Origin: Hymenobacter telluris
GTDB taxonomy: Bacteria > Bacteroidota > Bacteroidia > Cytophagales > Hymenobacteraceae
Direction of reading: 5' to 3'
DNA length: 64,000 bases
Assembly (NCBI RefSeq): GCF_017313265.1
Contig: NZ_JAFLQZ010000021.1
Span: 20,641 to 84,640, forward strand
Part shown: positions 7,388-16,593 of the stretch, piece after piece
Layout of the letters: the number at the start of each line of letters is the position of its first letter
How positions within the stretch are numbered: the stretch's first letter is position 1
Program-made: the position numbers and the translations under genes
Notes under the pieces: model-generated
Told to the model about the DNA's origin: nothing
The model's database searches: none
The model's input: only the letters and a program-made list of their open reading frames with translations

Positions 7388-9718
7388 ATGTCTTCTTTTT
7401 TCGGGCCGCGTTGGGTCGCGGCACTTGGTCTTGGGCTGAGTGCTTCGGTTGCCGCCAGTGCCCAGTCTTCCGCTGATTTATTGGCGCCGGTTCGGGGCCA
7501 GGTAACCGACGCCGCGGCGGCCAAGCCGCTACCGGGCGCCGTGGTGCGCTGGCTGGGTACCACCGATGCCGCCACCACCGATAATGCCGGCACGTTTGCG
7601 CTGCCCCGGCCCGCTCGCGCCGAAGCCAGCCGCCTGGTTATCAATGCCCTCGGCTATAAGGCCGATACCATTGCCGTAGCCACCACCGGCACCCCATACG
7701 TGCGAGTAGCATTGCGGGCTGGCGCTGAGCTGGGCGAGGTAAAAGTGGAAGGCCGGGCCCCTTCCTACTCGTCGCTCACCCCCACCAACAGCCAGGTCAT
7801 TACCAGCCGCGACCTAACCAAATCGGCGTGCTGCAACCTGGCCGAAAGCTTCGAAACCAACGCCGCCGTGGAGGTTTCTACCACCGATGCCGTATCGGGG
7901 GCCAAGCAGATTCAACTGCTGGGACTGGATGGCGCCTATTCGCTGCTGACCATCGACAACCTGCCGGCGTTGCGGGGGTTGTCCACCCCGTACCGCCTCA
8001 ATTATTTGTCGGGCACCTGGATTGAGAGCATCGACATCATCAAAGGCATGGGCTCGGTGGTGAACGGCTACGAAAGCATTGCCGGGCAGGTGAACGTGCG
8101 CCTCAAAGAGCCCGACAAAACCGAGCGGCTGCTGTTCAACGCTTACGGCAACGACCTTGGCAAATTCGACCTGAACCTGAACGTATCCGCGCCGGTTGGC
8201 AAGAAAGTGTCCACGGCGCTGCTGCTGCACTCCGACCACCTGGGCCGCCGCGTTGACCGCAACAAAGACGGGTTTATGGACCTGCCACTGGCCACGCAGT
8301 ACAACGTGTTCAATAAGTGGAAGTACCTGTCGGGCAAGGGCATAGTGAGTGAAATTGGGTTGGGTGCGTTGCGTGAAACGCGGGAGGGCGGCCAGACCAG
8401 TTTCCGCGCCAACGAAACGGATGCCTACACCCGCAACTACGGCTTCACCAACCGCACCGACCGGTACACGGGCTTCGCCAAAACGTCGTACACCTGGCCC
8501 GGCCGGCCTTACCAGAGTTTGGGGCTGCTACTGAGCGGTACCCACCACGATTTCACTTCCTCGTATTCCTATAAGCCGGCCCCGTTCGAGCCGCGGCGCT
8601 ATGATGGCACCCAGCGCACGGCACAGGCCACCTTGCTGTTTCAGAGCGTGCTGGGCACCACGGCCCACACCTACCGCACTGGCCTAAGCTACCTCTACGA
8701 CAACTACCAGGAGCTGTTCAGCAACGGCTTCACGTACGCCAACGAAACGCCCGCCGCCCGCTACGCCCGGGAGCACCGCAACCGCCTCGAAAACGTGCCC
8801 GGCGCATTTGCCGAATATACCTACCAAAACTCACGCAACCTGATTCTGGTGGGCGGCCTGCGCCTCGACCGGCACAACCTGTACGGCTGGCAGCTTACGC
8901 CCCGCTTCAATCTGAAGTACGACGCCACCAAAAACTCGGTGCTACGGTTGGCGGCGGGTACCGGCTTCCGGGTGGCCAACCCCATTGCCGACAATATTGG
9001 CTCGTTGCTGAGTGCCCGCGAATTTGTAATTGCGCCCAACCTGCGGCCCGAAAAAGCCTGGAACGTGGGCGGCAGCATCACGCAGTACTTCCAGCTGGCC
9101 GGCCGCACCGCTACGTTTGTAGCGGACTACTACCACACTGCGTTTCAAAACCAGATGGTAGCCGATATGTACACCGCCCCGAGTTTGCTGCTGATTGGCA
9201 ATCTGGAACCCGGTGGCCGGTCTTTCTCGCGCAGCTTTCAGGCGGAGCTGCAAACCGAGCCGGTGAAAGGCCTGACCGCCAAAGTAGCCTACAAGTACCT
9301 GGACGTGAAAAGCACCTACGACGGCCAGCTGCTGCGCCGGCCCATGACGGTGCCGCACCGCGTGTTTTTCAACGTGGGCTACGCCACCGCTTTCGATAAG
9401 TGGCGTGCCGACCTGACGGTGCAGGCCTATGGCCAACGGCCGCTGGCGCCGCACCCCGGCGAGATGGGCCATCAGCACGGCACCAACGAAATGGCGCTGC
9501 CGTATTCGCCACGCTTTGCCTTGCTCAACACCCAGGTGACGCGCGCTTTCAAGCGGTTTGAGGTGTATGTGGGGGTGGAGAACCTGACCAACTACCGCCA
9601 GGACAACCCCATCCAGAGTGCCGCCGCGCCGTTTAGCCCGAACTTTGATGCTGCTATGGTATATGGGCCCACCTATGGTCGCCTGACCTATGCCGGGCTG
9701 CGCTTCCGCATCGAGTAA
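7388..9718 (+). CDS. TonB-dependent outer membrane receptor, probably for a metal
   Basis: A 776-residue receptor. A signal peptide (1-25, ending ASAQS) is followed by a carboxypeptidase-regulatory-like beta domain (about 35-115), a plug domain (about 125-240) and a beta barrel ending in an aromatic/charged strand (YAGLRFRIE), as outer membrane barrels do. The plug starts with a CC pair (KSACCNLAESF), seen in receptors grouped with HYC_CC_PP and HMA proteins. The two flanking genes support metal uptake, possibly copper. An early histidine-rich loop near residue 690 (HPGEMGHQHG) fits metal contact. Substrate is inferred from context only. Confidence 0.85.
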   Translation: MSSFFGPRWVAALGLGLSASVAASAQSSADLLAPVRGQVTDAAAAKPLPGAVVRWLGTTDAATTDNAGTFALPRPARAEASRLVINALGYKADTIAVATTGTPYVRVALRAGAELGEVKVEGRAPSYSSLTPTNSQVITSRDLTKSACCNLAESFETNAAVEVSTTDAVSGAKQIQLLGLDGAYSLLTIDNLPALRGLSTPYRLNYLSGTWIESIDIIKGMGSVVNGYESIAGQVNVRLKEPDKTERLLFNAYGNDLGKFDLNLNVSAPVGKKVSTALLLHSDHLGRRVDRNKDGFMDLPLATQYNVFNKWKYLSGKGIVSEIGLGALRETREGGQTSFRANETDAYTRNYGFTNRTDRYTGFAKTSYTWPGRPYQSLGLLLSGTHHDFTSSYSYKPAPFEPRRYDGTQRTAQATLLFQSVLGTTAHTYRTGLSYLYDNYQELFSNGFTYANETPAARYAREHRNRLENVPGAFAEYTYQNSRNLILVGGLRLDRHNLYGWQLTPRFNLKYDATKNSVLRLAAGTGFRVANPIADNIGSLLSAREFVIAPNLRPEKAWNVGGSITQYFQLAGRTATFVADYYHTAFQNQMVADMYTAPSLLLIGNLEPGGRSFSRSFQAELQTEPVKGLTAKVAYKYLDVKSTYDGQLLRRPMTVPHRVFFNVGYATAFDKWRADLTVQAYGQRPLAPHPGEMGHQHGTNEMALPYSPRFALLNTQVTRAFKRFEVYVGVENLTNYRQDNPIQSAAAPFSPNFDAAMVYGPTYGRLTYAGLRFRIE

Positions 9719-9860
9719 CCAATTCCTGCTGCGGAACGCAATGCACCGCCGCTTTCGTTGGAGTAGTGAATTTTAAGCTGAACAACTGAAAGCGGCACAA
9801 TTTTCGTCTCTTGATTTCAACTTGTTTTCCAGTAGTGCTTCGGCGCTCAACCATTCCATT

Positions 9861-10247
9861 ATGAAACTCGTCAAAACCTTCTTGCTGACCTTGTTTGCTG
9901 TAGTAACTGTGCAGGCCACCCAGGCCCAAACCGTGGCTAAATCGAAAGACAAAGCAGCTGGCACCGAGCAAGTGAAGCTGAAAACGTCGGCGGTGTGCGA
10001 CATGTGTAAGGCCCGCCTCGAGAAGTCGTTGGCTTATGAAAAGGGCGTACAAGCTGCCGTACTCGATGTGCCCACTCAGGTGCTGACCGTTACGTACCGC
10101 CCCGACAAGACTTCGCCCGATGCCTTGCGTGCCGCCGTGCAAAAAACCGGCTACGACGCCGACGCCCAGCCAGCCGATGCCCGTGCGTATAGCCGTTTGC
10201 CCGAGTGCTGCAAGAAAACCAACGCCGTACACACTGGCGGTGAGTAA
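9861..10247 (+). CDS. Secreted heavy-metal-associated (HMA) domain protein
   Basis: A 128-residue protein from the ATG at 9861, which starts a clear signal peptide (MKLVKTFLLTLFAVV, cleavage after TQAQ). The frame is open to 9822 but that puts residues before the signal. The HMA fold follows with the metal-binding CDMC loop at about 49-52, then GVQAAVLDVPTQVLTVTY, the usual second and third strands, and TGYDAD. A further CC pair is near the C-terminus (PECCKK). Unlike cytosolic CopZ it is exported, so it probably passes a metal between the outer membrane receptor and an inner membrane transporter not found in this window. Confidence 0.85.
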   Translation: MKLVKTFLLTLFAVVTVQATQAQTVAKSKDKAAGTEQVKLKTSAVCDMCKARLEKSLAYEKGVQAAVLDVPTQVLTVTYRPDKTSPDALRAAVQKTGYDADAQPADARAYSRLPECCKKTNAVHTGGE

Positions 10248-10274
10248 ACAACTGACAGCCACAACAGCCTATGT

Positions 10275-10309
10275 AAAACAGCCTTTTCCGCGTGAAGAGG
10301 CTGTTTTTG
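10275..10309 (+). terminator. Intrinsic terminator after the metal-uptake genes
   Basis: AAAACAGCC (10275-10283) pairs with GGCTGTTTT (10299-10307), followed by more T. It lies 28 bases after the HMA gene stop. Confidence 0.75.
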
Positions 10310-10522
10310 TTTATGCCCACCTGACGCCTAGCAGTATCTTCGTGCTCAATGCAGGCACTGCCCTGGCTATCTACCGAAGCAGATGCTAGCAGTGAGCAGA
10401 TACCGTTTCTAAGAGTCTACGCCTCGCTCCATGTGGTGGACCAGGGCAGAAAATCAAAATTTTCTGCCTCGGCCTGTCTATATTCACTGCCTCTGCCCTA
10501 CCCATATTGCTCTATTCTACGC

Positions 10523-11263
10523 ATGAAGATTACCTGCATACTCCTTGATGATGATCCGCTAGTGCTGGATTTGTTGCAAGCTTACGCGGCCATGACGGAC
10601 GTGCTTGATATCAAAGCAACCTTCTCTGATCCGCTGGATGCTCACAAGTATCTGCTTGACAACGAGATACAAGTTCTGTTTTCCGATGTAACCATGCCGC
10701 ACCTCAGCGGCCTCGATTTGGTGCGGGCCCTGCAACAGCCGCCCTTGGTGGTGCTCATGACGGCGCACTCCCAGTACGCTATGGAGGCGTTCAATCTGGA
10801 TGTGATTGACTTTCTGCTGAAACCCATCACGCTCGACCGGTTTCTGAAGTCAGTCAACAAAATATCCAACCTTATCCGATTGCACCCCAAGGAGGCCGGC
10901 GCAGTTCAGAATGCGGCATCAGACCTGGGTTCATTTTTCATCCGCACCGATTCGCATTTTGTGCGCCTGCACTACCGCGATGTGCTCTACATTGAGGCCC
11001 TCAAGGATTTCACCAAAATAAATACCGCCGACGGCCGGACGCATTTGACACTGGTGAACCTGAAAAACCTGGAGGAGCAGCTACCAAAAGACCTGTTTGT
11101 ACGCACGCACCGCTCCTACCTAATCAATGTGCAACTGATAGAATCGGTGAGCAACTTGGAAGTGCGGGTGGGCGGCTATGCGCTGCCGCTGGGCCAAACC
11201 TACCGGGAACGGGTTACCGAGCGGATTGTGAACCGTACCCTTATCAGACGGCAACAGCCGTAG
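10523..11263 (+). CDS. LytTR-family response regulator
   Basis: A 246-residue two-component regulator from the ATG at 10523; the open frame to 10349 adds 58 residues of non-family sequence across an intergenic gap. The receiver domain has the acidic pocket LLDDD (7-11), the phosphorylated Asp at 55 (FSDVTMPH), the Thr of LMTAHS and the Lys of LLKPI. A LytTR DNA-binding domain covers about 145-240 (FIRTDSHFVRLHYRDVLYIE and RTHRSYLIN). It is convergent with the histidine kinase gene next door; the two genes overlap at their 3' ends by 20 bases. The neighbour is a hybrid-free HisKA kinase, so pairing is possible but not certain. Confidence 0.9.
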   Translation: MKITCILLDDDPLVLDLLQAYAAMTDVLDIKATFSDPLDAHKYLLDNEIQVLFSDVTMPHLSGLDLVRALQQPPLVVLMTAHSQYAMEAFNLDVIDFLLKPITLDRFLKSVNKISNLIRLHPKEAGAVQNAASDLGSFFIRTDSHFVRLHYRDVLYIEALKDFTKINTADGRTHLTLVNLKNLEEQLPKDLFVRTHRSYLINVQLIESVSNLEVRVGGYALPLGQTYRERVTERIVNRTLIRRQQP

Positions 11264-13325
11264 CTGACTCGGCCGGGGCTAGCGGGCGGATTTCCGGCGC
11301 TGCCATAGGCAAGGTGAAACGGAGTGTAGTGCCTCTACCAAGCTCACTTTCACAGGTGATGCTGCCACCGTTGCGCTCCACAAATTCTTTGCAAAGCCGC
11401 AAGCCGAGGCCGGCGCCTTTTTCCAGCGCGGTGCCTAAAGTGCTGTGGAGGCCGGTTTCGCCGAAGATTTTTGGTAGGTCGTCAGCGGCAATGCCCACGC
11501 CGTTGTCTTCCACAGCAATTTCCCAGAGCCCCTGCCCTTCTAATTGACGGGCGCTGATTCGTACCTGGCCGTTCGAGGGCGTGAACTTAATGGCGTTGCC
11601 GAGCAGGTTACGCACAACCAGGCGGAGCATGTCTAAATCGGCGCGCACCGTGCTCAGCGCAGGAATATCACTGAACAAGGCAATAGCCTTGCGTTCGGCA
11701 TCCCCGGCCAGCAAGCCCGTGGCCTCTTCAACGATGGGTTGGAGCCGGACTTTTTCGGGGCGCACCTTGTCGCCTTGCATCTGCGCCGCCGACCAGTTCA
11801 GCAGATTATCAAGCAGGCGTAGCGTTACGTCGAGGGTGCGCGTGAGGCGCTGCGAATGGGTAGCTAGCCGCTCGGGAGGCAGCGTACCCATATTCATCAA
11901 AGAAAACAGCGAGTACAGCGAGCTAAGCGGGCTACGCAGGTCGTGTGAGATGATAGAGAACAGCGTGTCTTTGGTGCGGTTGAGGCGCCCCAGCTCTTCT
12001 TTTTGCTGCTCAATAGCTTGGTTTTTTTGTTGCAGCACTTGGTTGTTGTGGAGTTGCCGGCGCCGGCCTCGGTACAAGGCAAACACCACCATCAAGAGCA
12101 CCAACGCGCCCACTGCCAGCACGTTGCGTACCAAGAGCTGCCGTTGCAGCCGCACCTGCTGCAGCTGCCGGTCTTTGGTAAGCAACTGAATTTCGCGCTC
12201 CTTTTTCTCGGTTTCGTAGCGGGTTTGCAGTTCGGCTACCTGCGCCGTCCGCTGTTCCACAAAAGCGCTGTCCTGTAAGTTGGTGTACTGAGTTTGGGAC
12301 CGTAGCGCGCTCTGGTAGTCGCCAGTGCGGCGGTAAATAGAAGTCAGAAGCTGATACAAGCCACTGAGCTGGACCGCCGAACCTCCCTGCCGGGCCAAGG
12401 GCAACGCTCGGCGCAACGCGTCAATGGCCGCGGGCTGGTTGCCTATCGAATCATAGGCAACGGCCAGTGCCCGCAGCCCTTCGGCGCGCCGGGCGGGCGA
12501 GGTAGCGCGGGGCAACTGGCTGAGCGCCTGCCCGTAGAAACCCTGAGCTACTTCGTAATTACCCAGCGCGTCGTACACCCGGCCAGTGCTGGCCAATGCT
12601 TCGCCAATCCGGGTGCTGTCGGAAAGCTGGCGGGCTTCGGTAAGGGCCCGGTTCAGGTAGTACAACGACCGGCTGAAATGGCGCAGTTGAAAATGCGTCA
12701 GGCCAATGTCGTTGAGGGCGGCGGCTTGGCCATTGGGGTTAGCGGCCTGCTGCCACTCCGAATAGGCCCGCTCGTGGCTAGCCAGAGCCCTTGCCCACAG
12801 TCCTTGCTGCCCGTACATGGTACCGAGCTGCGCATAGCTTTGCGCTATTTCGGTGGGATTATTCAGCTTCTGCGCTAGCTGTAGTGCTTGCAGAGCGGTG
12901 TTGTGGGCCTGGCCCGTGTCGCCTTCCACGTACTGAGCATGCCCGATGTGGCGCAAAGCCAGGGTCCGCGCCATCTGGTTGCCGGTGGTGCGGTACATCT
13001 GGCTGGCTTGCCGAAAATGACGCAAGGCTTCTTCGTATTGGCGCTGAGCCTCCAGGGCGGCACCAATGGCCATGTGCGCAGCAGCTACGTCGGTGGGGCG
13101 CTTGGTGTCAGTAGCTATTTGTAAGGCCCGTTTCCCTTCTGCCAACGCCGCCGCCGGATTCAAAGGAAGTTGCTGCTCGCTGTGCAGCAGCAGTTGCGCT
13201 ATAAGCTGCGAGCTTGGCGTAGTGGTAGCCGAAGATTGAGCCTTTACTACCACACTATGCAGCAGCAGGAAGCATGCCACCAAGTGGCATCTCCAACGCA
13301 GCTTATGTAGTAGCAAATCCTGCAT
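11244..13325 (-). CDS. Membrane histidine kinase with TPR sensor region
   Basis: A 693-residue kinase. A signal-like segment ends near residue 30. Residues 45-370 form repeated TPR-type helix pairs with the periodic A-L-Y pattern (for example EALRHFRQASQMY, YLNRALTEARQL). A membrane helix near 400 (VLAVGALVLLMVVFALY) leads into a coiled coil and a HisKA domain with the phospho-acceptor in SIISHDLRSP (near 460). The ATPase domain shows the N box NLLGNAIKFTP, the G1 box VEDNGVGI and the G2 box GAGLGLRLCKEF. Such TPR kinases are common in Bacteroidota. The signal is unknown. Confidence 0.9.
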   Translation of the reverse strand: MQDLLLHKLRWRCHLVACFLLLHSVVVKAQSSATTTPSSQLIAQLLLHSEQQLPLNPAAALAEGKRALQIATDTKRPTDVAAAHMAIGAALEAQRQYEEALRHFRQASQMYRTTGNQMARTLALRHIGHAQYVEGDTGQAHNTALQALQLAQKLNNPTEIAQSYAQLGTMYGQQGLWARALASHERAYSEWQQAANPNGQAAALNDIGLTHFQLRHFSRSLYYLNRALTEARQLSDSTRIGEALASTGRVYDALGNYEVAQGFYGQALSQLPRATSPARRAEGLRALAVAYDSIGNQPAAIDALRRALPLARQGGSAVQLSGLYQLLTSIYRRTGDYQSALRSQTQYTNLQDSAFVEQRTAQVAELQTRYETEKKEREIQLLTKDRQLQQVRLQRQLLVRNVLAVGALVLLMVVFALYRGRRRQLHNNQVLQQKNQAIEQQKEELGRLNRTKDTLFSIISHDLRSPLSSLYSLFSLMNMGTLPPERLATHSQRLTRTLDVTLRLLDNLLNWSAAQMQGDKVRPEKVRLQPIVEEATGLLAGDAERKAIALFSDIPALSTVRADLDMLRLVVRNLLGNAIKFTPSNGQVRISARQLEGQGLWEIAVEDNGVGIAADDLPKIFGETGLHSTLGTALEKGAGLGLRLCKEFVERNGGSITCESELGRGTTLRFTLPMAAPEIRPLAPAESATAVAV

Positions 13326-13500
13326 GCCTCTATCTACGAAAGCCTTTCTCTCTGTATTTCACAAAGAGACCAGGCTGAAAAAATTATAAAACGAAACGAG
13401 TGTGAAATTCTATATAGAACACCCTTATTTTAACAATAGGAAGTGCTTTTCTTCCGGCCCCCGTACTTTTCTTCAGCACTTGTTACTTCATAAATACAAA

Positions 13501-13555
13501 GATACGAAATACAAGAACCCGGAGATTTAGGCTCCGGGTTCTTGTATTTCGTATC
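13501..13555 (-). terminator. Very long perfect hairpin downstream of crtW
   Basis: Two perfect 24-base arms (13501-13524 and 13532-13555) flank a 7-base loop. Each arm contains the core GAACCCGGAG or its complement. On the minus strand it follows the crtW stop by about 11 bases and is followed by TTTGTATTT, so it can act as the crtW terminator. The arms are much longer than a terminator needs. Confidence 0.75.
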
Positions 13556-13566
13556 TCGCAGGATGC

Positions 13567-14307
13567 TCATTTGGTTTGCCAGAGGCGCCACCAGGGCAAA
13601 TACGGCTGGTCGTGGTGCTCGTAGTGGTAACCGAAGAAGTAGCAACTCACAAAAGCCCACACGTGGTGGCGCAATTGGCTACGCGACTTATGCACGTTGT
13701 CGGGGGCGTGCTCACCGCGGTGCGGCAGGTAGGTTCCGAAAAAGAACAGCTGCAACGTAGCCAGCACTGCCGGCACCATCCAGAACGCAATAACATTGCC
13801 TTGCGGGAAGTACAGCTTTAGCACATTATAGGTGGCCGCCATTAGCAGCACTTGCCACACCGTCACGTAGTTCCAGGCGAAGCGGGCAAACCACGGCAGA
13901 AACCCGGCGTGGTGGCCGTCATGAAAATCGGGGTCGTCGTCGGTGGCTACGTGGCGGTGGTGCTGATGATGCTTGGGCAGCATCCGTGGAAACCAGTTAT
14001 AGGCAAACAGCCCCGCCGCCAGGGTACCCAGAAAATTATTCAGGTTTTTGTTGGCACTCACTACCCCGTGCATGGCATCATGAGCCGTAATGAACAAGCC
14101 CGTATAGAGGTGCGTTTGCAGCAACACCAGCAGATACGGCCAGGGCGTGGCCCAATCGGGCTGATACCAGGCCAGCAGAAATGTCAGCAGCCCAGCCCAT
14201 GCGCCCATAATCACCACTGCCACCACCACCCCCTTGGACCCCAGCGGCGCAGGCTTCACCCGCTTAGGAGAAACGGAATAACTGAGTGACTGAGTGGCAG
14301 GCGTCAT
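13567..14307 (-). CDS. crtW: Beta-carotene ketolase CrtW
   Basis: A 246-residue membrane di-iron enzyme that adds the 4-keto group to beta-ionone rings. Several hydrophobic helices are interrupted by histidine boxes: HDAMHG (about 94-99), HHQHHRH (about 133-139) and YEHHDQP (about 229-235). The segment FGTYLPHR is characteristic of CrtW as opposed to ordinary fatty acid desaturases. It lies 55 bases behind ispH on the same strand, so precursor supply and ring modification are probably co-transcribed. Together with crtZ it points to keto- and hydroxy-carotenoids, the kind that colour Hymenobacter red. Confidence 0.88.
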   Translation of the reverse strand: MTPATQSLSYSVSPKRVKPAPLGSKGVVVAVVIMGAWAGLLTFLLAWYQPDWATPWPYLLVLLQTHLYTGLFITAHDAMHGVVSANKNLNNFLGTLAAGLFAYNWFPRMLPKHHQHHRHVATDDDPDFHDGHHAGFLPWFARFAWNYVTVWQVLLMAATYNVLKLYFPQGNVIAFWMVPAVLATLQLFFFGTYLPHRGEHAPDNVHKSRSQLRHHVWAFVSCYFFGYHYEHHDQPYLPWWRLWQTK

Positions 14308-14362
14308 AAGGTGTAGCTACGAAAATCAGGCTTCAGGGGGCAATGGTCTACGTTTAGGGGCT

Positions 14363-15211
14363 TTATAGCGCCAGCAACGCATCACGCACCTGCTCCATCA
14401 GCCACATAGGCGTACTGGTGGCGCCGCAGATTCCCACCGATTGCCCTGGTTGAAACCAAGTGGCACAGATTTCCTCTACTTTGGAAATGAAGTGCGTGGC
14501 CGGATTCGTGTCCTTACAGACCTGGTAGAGCACCTTGCCATTGGAGCTTTTTGTGCCCGACACGAATACCACTTGGTCGTACTGTCCGGCAAAGCGGCGC
14601 AGGTCTTTGTCGCGGTTGCTTACCTGCCGGCAGATGGTGTCGTTGGCATTGATCTGGTAGCCCCGCTCTTCCAATTCGCCTTTGATGCGGTAAAACGAAT
14701 CGGTGCTTTTGGTGGTCTGGCTGTAGAGCGTGATGTTGGGCGGCAACTCGTGGCGCAACAGCTCATCCAGGCTTTCAAACACCACGGCGTTGCCGCTGGT
14801 CTGGCCTAGCAGCCCACGCACCTCGGCGTGGCCGTGCTTGCCGTAGATGAATATTTTCTCCTGCTTGTCGTAGCTGGTTTTGATGCGGTTTTGCAGCTTC
14901 AGTACCACCGGGCACGAGGCATCAATCAGCGTCAGGTTGTTTTCCAGCGCCATTTGATAGGTGCTCGGCGGCTCTCCGTGCGCCCGAATCAGTACGGCTT
15001 CGTTGCGCAGCTGCTCGAATTGCTCGTAGCCGATGATGCGCAGACCGCGCTTCTCCAGCCGCTGCACTTCTTCATCGTTGTGCACAATGTCGCCGAGGCA
15101 ATATAAATAGCCTTGCTCATCGAGTAGGTCTTCGGCCATCTGAATGGCATAAATCACGCCGAAGCAAAAGCCGGAATTGGGGTCTATACGGACGCTCAGG
15201 TGGTGCGGCAT
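14363..15211 (-). CDS. ispH: 4-Hydroxy-3-methylbut-2-enyl diphosphate reductase IspH
   Basis: The last enzyme of the MEP isoprenoid pathway, an iron-sulfur protein that makes IPP and DMAPP. At 282 residues it is slightly shorter than E. coli IspH. The three cluster cysteines are visible at 16 (SGFCFGV), 100 (DASCPVV) and 194 (TICRQVSNR). The SSNGK segment near 226 and GICGATSTP near the end match substrate-binding regions. Placement between carotenoid genes suggests that isoprenoid supply is tied to pigment synthesis. Confidence 0.94.
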   Translation of the reverse strand: MPHHLSVRIDPNSGFCFGVIYAIQMAEDLLDEQGYLYCLGDIVHNDEEVQRLEKRGLRIIGYEQFEQLRNEAVLIRAHGEPPSTYQMALENNLTLIDASCPVVLKLQNRIKTSYDKQEKIFIYGKHGHAEVRGLLGQTSGNAVVFESLDELLRHELPPNITLYSQTTKSTDSFYRIKGELEERGYQINANDTICRQVSNRDKDLRRFAGQYDQVVFVSGTKSSNGKVLYQVCKDTNPATHFISKVEEICATWFQPGQSVGICGATSTPMWLMEQVRDALLAL

Positions 15212-15321
15212 AACGCAAGAATAACCGCAGATAGGGTCGGAAGGTTGCGAGGTTGTTGTTCAGCTGACAACATAAAGTAAAGAGTTAACGACAAATTCTG
15301 ATATTTCAACGCCTGTTCAAC

Positions 15322-16521
15322 TCACATTCGCCGAAATACGCGCTGCCCTTCCAGGTCCCGAATCAGCTTTTCATCGAGCGGACTATCTTTCAATACCGCA
15401 TTATCGAGCCAGAAAGCCGGGTTGTAAGGCCGGGCCATTACCTGCTGCAAATCCTTGCTTTTGCGGGGCACATCGGCGTAAGCGTGGCCCGGTAGCCGGG
15501 GCGTGTACTGATAGAAAAAGAAATTGGCGGCCACGTGCGTGCTGTCTAGTTTGCCGCTAGCCTGCCGCATTACTAGGTGGCACTGAGCCCGGGTGCTGGC
15601 CAAGCGGGTGAGCGAATCGGAAAGCGGCAAATAATCCGACACCACTCGAAACTCGTCGGCTTCAATCTGCATATCAGGCACGCCGTTCAAGCTCAGCAGC
15701 TGACCCGCCGAAAACGTCATTTCCCGGCGAAAAAGGGCAGCCGTTTGTCGGTCGATGTACAGCAGGCCGCTCGGCGCAGCTTGTCGCACATCGGGTTTGG
15801 GCTCGAACTGAATAACAGCCAGTTCCCGCCCCTGGCTGGTTTGAATTTCCTTGAGCGTGAAGTCGAACTGCGCTAGAGCCTTCGGGCCAAGCGGAACTAG
15901 CAGCTTTTCACGCTTGGGTTGCCGGCTGAAGGTAGGCAGCACCACCCGAATCAAAGCCGAAAAATTGGTGAACGTGAAGCCGCCGGGCTGCACCGCATAG
16001 CGGCTCTCACCTAAGTCCCAGCCTTCAATCTGGCGGTTGTTGAACTTGACATCGTAGAAGGCATCGAAAAACTCGCAGTACGTGCCGTTGTTGCGGGTTT
16101 TCTGGCGGTAGAAGGCTTTGCCGTAGAAGGTTTCGGCGGCGTGCCGCAGCAGCTTGGCTGAAGCCCGTTGCACTAGTTCCCGCGCTTCGGCCTCGGGGTT
16201 GCGCACCCGTACTTCGGGCAAGGCCACGGCGCTGGTGGGCAGCCGGATGGTGAGCGGCTGGGCGAGGCTGGAAACGAGCAACGTAGTGGCGCCGTACCCG
16301 ATGCAAAGCACCTCCAGCTGCTGCGGCAACGAGGCTACGCGCAAGCTGAACTCGCCTACTTCGTTGGTGGCGGTGCCCTGCTGGCTATCCTTTATACCCA
16401 CGCTGGCATACGGCACTGGGCGGTTGCGTTCATCTATCACCCGGCCGGTTAGGGTGCTGTTTTGAGCCGCTGCCGCCTGCATGCTCAGTAATAAAACCCC
16501 AACCGTACCGCAGATTCTCAT
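15322..16521 (-). CDS. Exported protein with carboxypeptidase-regulatory-like domain
   Basis: A 399-residue protein with a signal peptide (1-19, ending AAAAQ) and a carboxypeptidase-regulatory-like beta sandwich (about 22-105: TLTGRVIDERNRPVPYASV, TNEVGEFSL). The remaining 290 residues resemble the large beta-rich domain found behind this module in many Bacteroidota surface or periplasmic proteins; I do not recognise a catalytic site. It has its own terminator upstream, so it may not be part of the crt operon. Function unknown. Confidence 0.7.
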   Translation of the reverse strand: MRICGTVGVLLLSMQAAAAQNSTLTGRVIDERNRPVPYASVGIKDSQQGTATNEVGEFSLRVASLPQQLEVLCIGYGATTLLVSSLAQPLTIRLPTSAVALPEVRVRNPEAEARELVQRASAKLLRHAAETFYGKAFYRQKTRNNGTYCEFFDAFYDVKFNNRQIEGWDLGESRYAVQPGGFTFTNFSALIRVVLPTFSRQPKREKLLVPLGPKALAQFDFTLKEIQTSQGRELAVIQFEPKPDVRQAAPSGLLYIDRQTAALFRREMTFSAGQLLSLNGVPDMQIEADEFRVVSDYLPLSDSLTRLASTRAQCHLVMRQASGKLDSTHVAANFFFYQYTPRLPGHAYADVPRKSKDLQQVMARPYNPAFWLDNAVLKDSPLDEKLIRDLEGQRVFRRM

Positions 16522-16543
16522 TGGAAAACATGATCAATAAAAC

Positions 16544-16571
16544 GAAAAAGCTCCCGAGCAGGAGCTTTTTC
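16544..16571 (-). terminator. Intrinsic terminator (symmetrical)
   Basis: Perfect arms GAAAAAGCTCC (16544-16554) and GGAGCTTTTTC (16561-16571) with a 6-base loop. The A and T tracts make it work in both directions; on the minus strand it ends the transcript of the 152-residue gene, 22 bases after its stop. Confidence 0.85.
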
Positions 16572-16593
16572 AATGCAAGTAACCAAACTGGTA

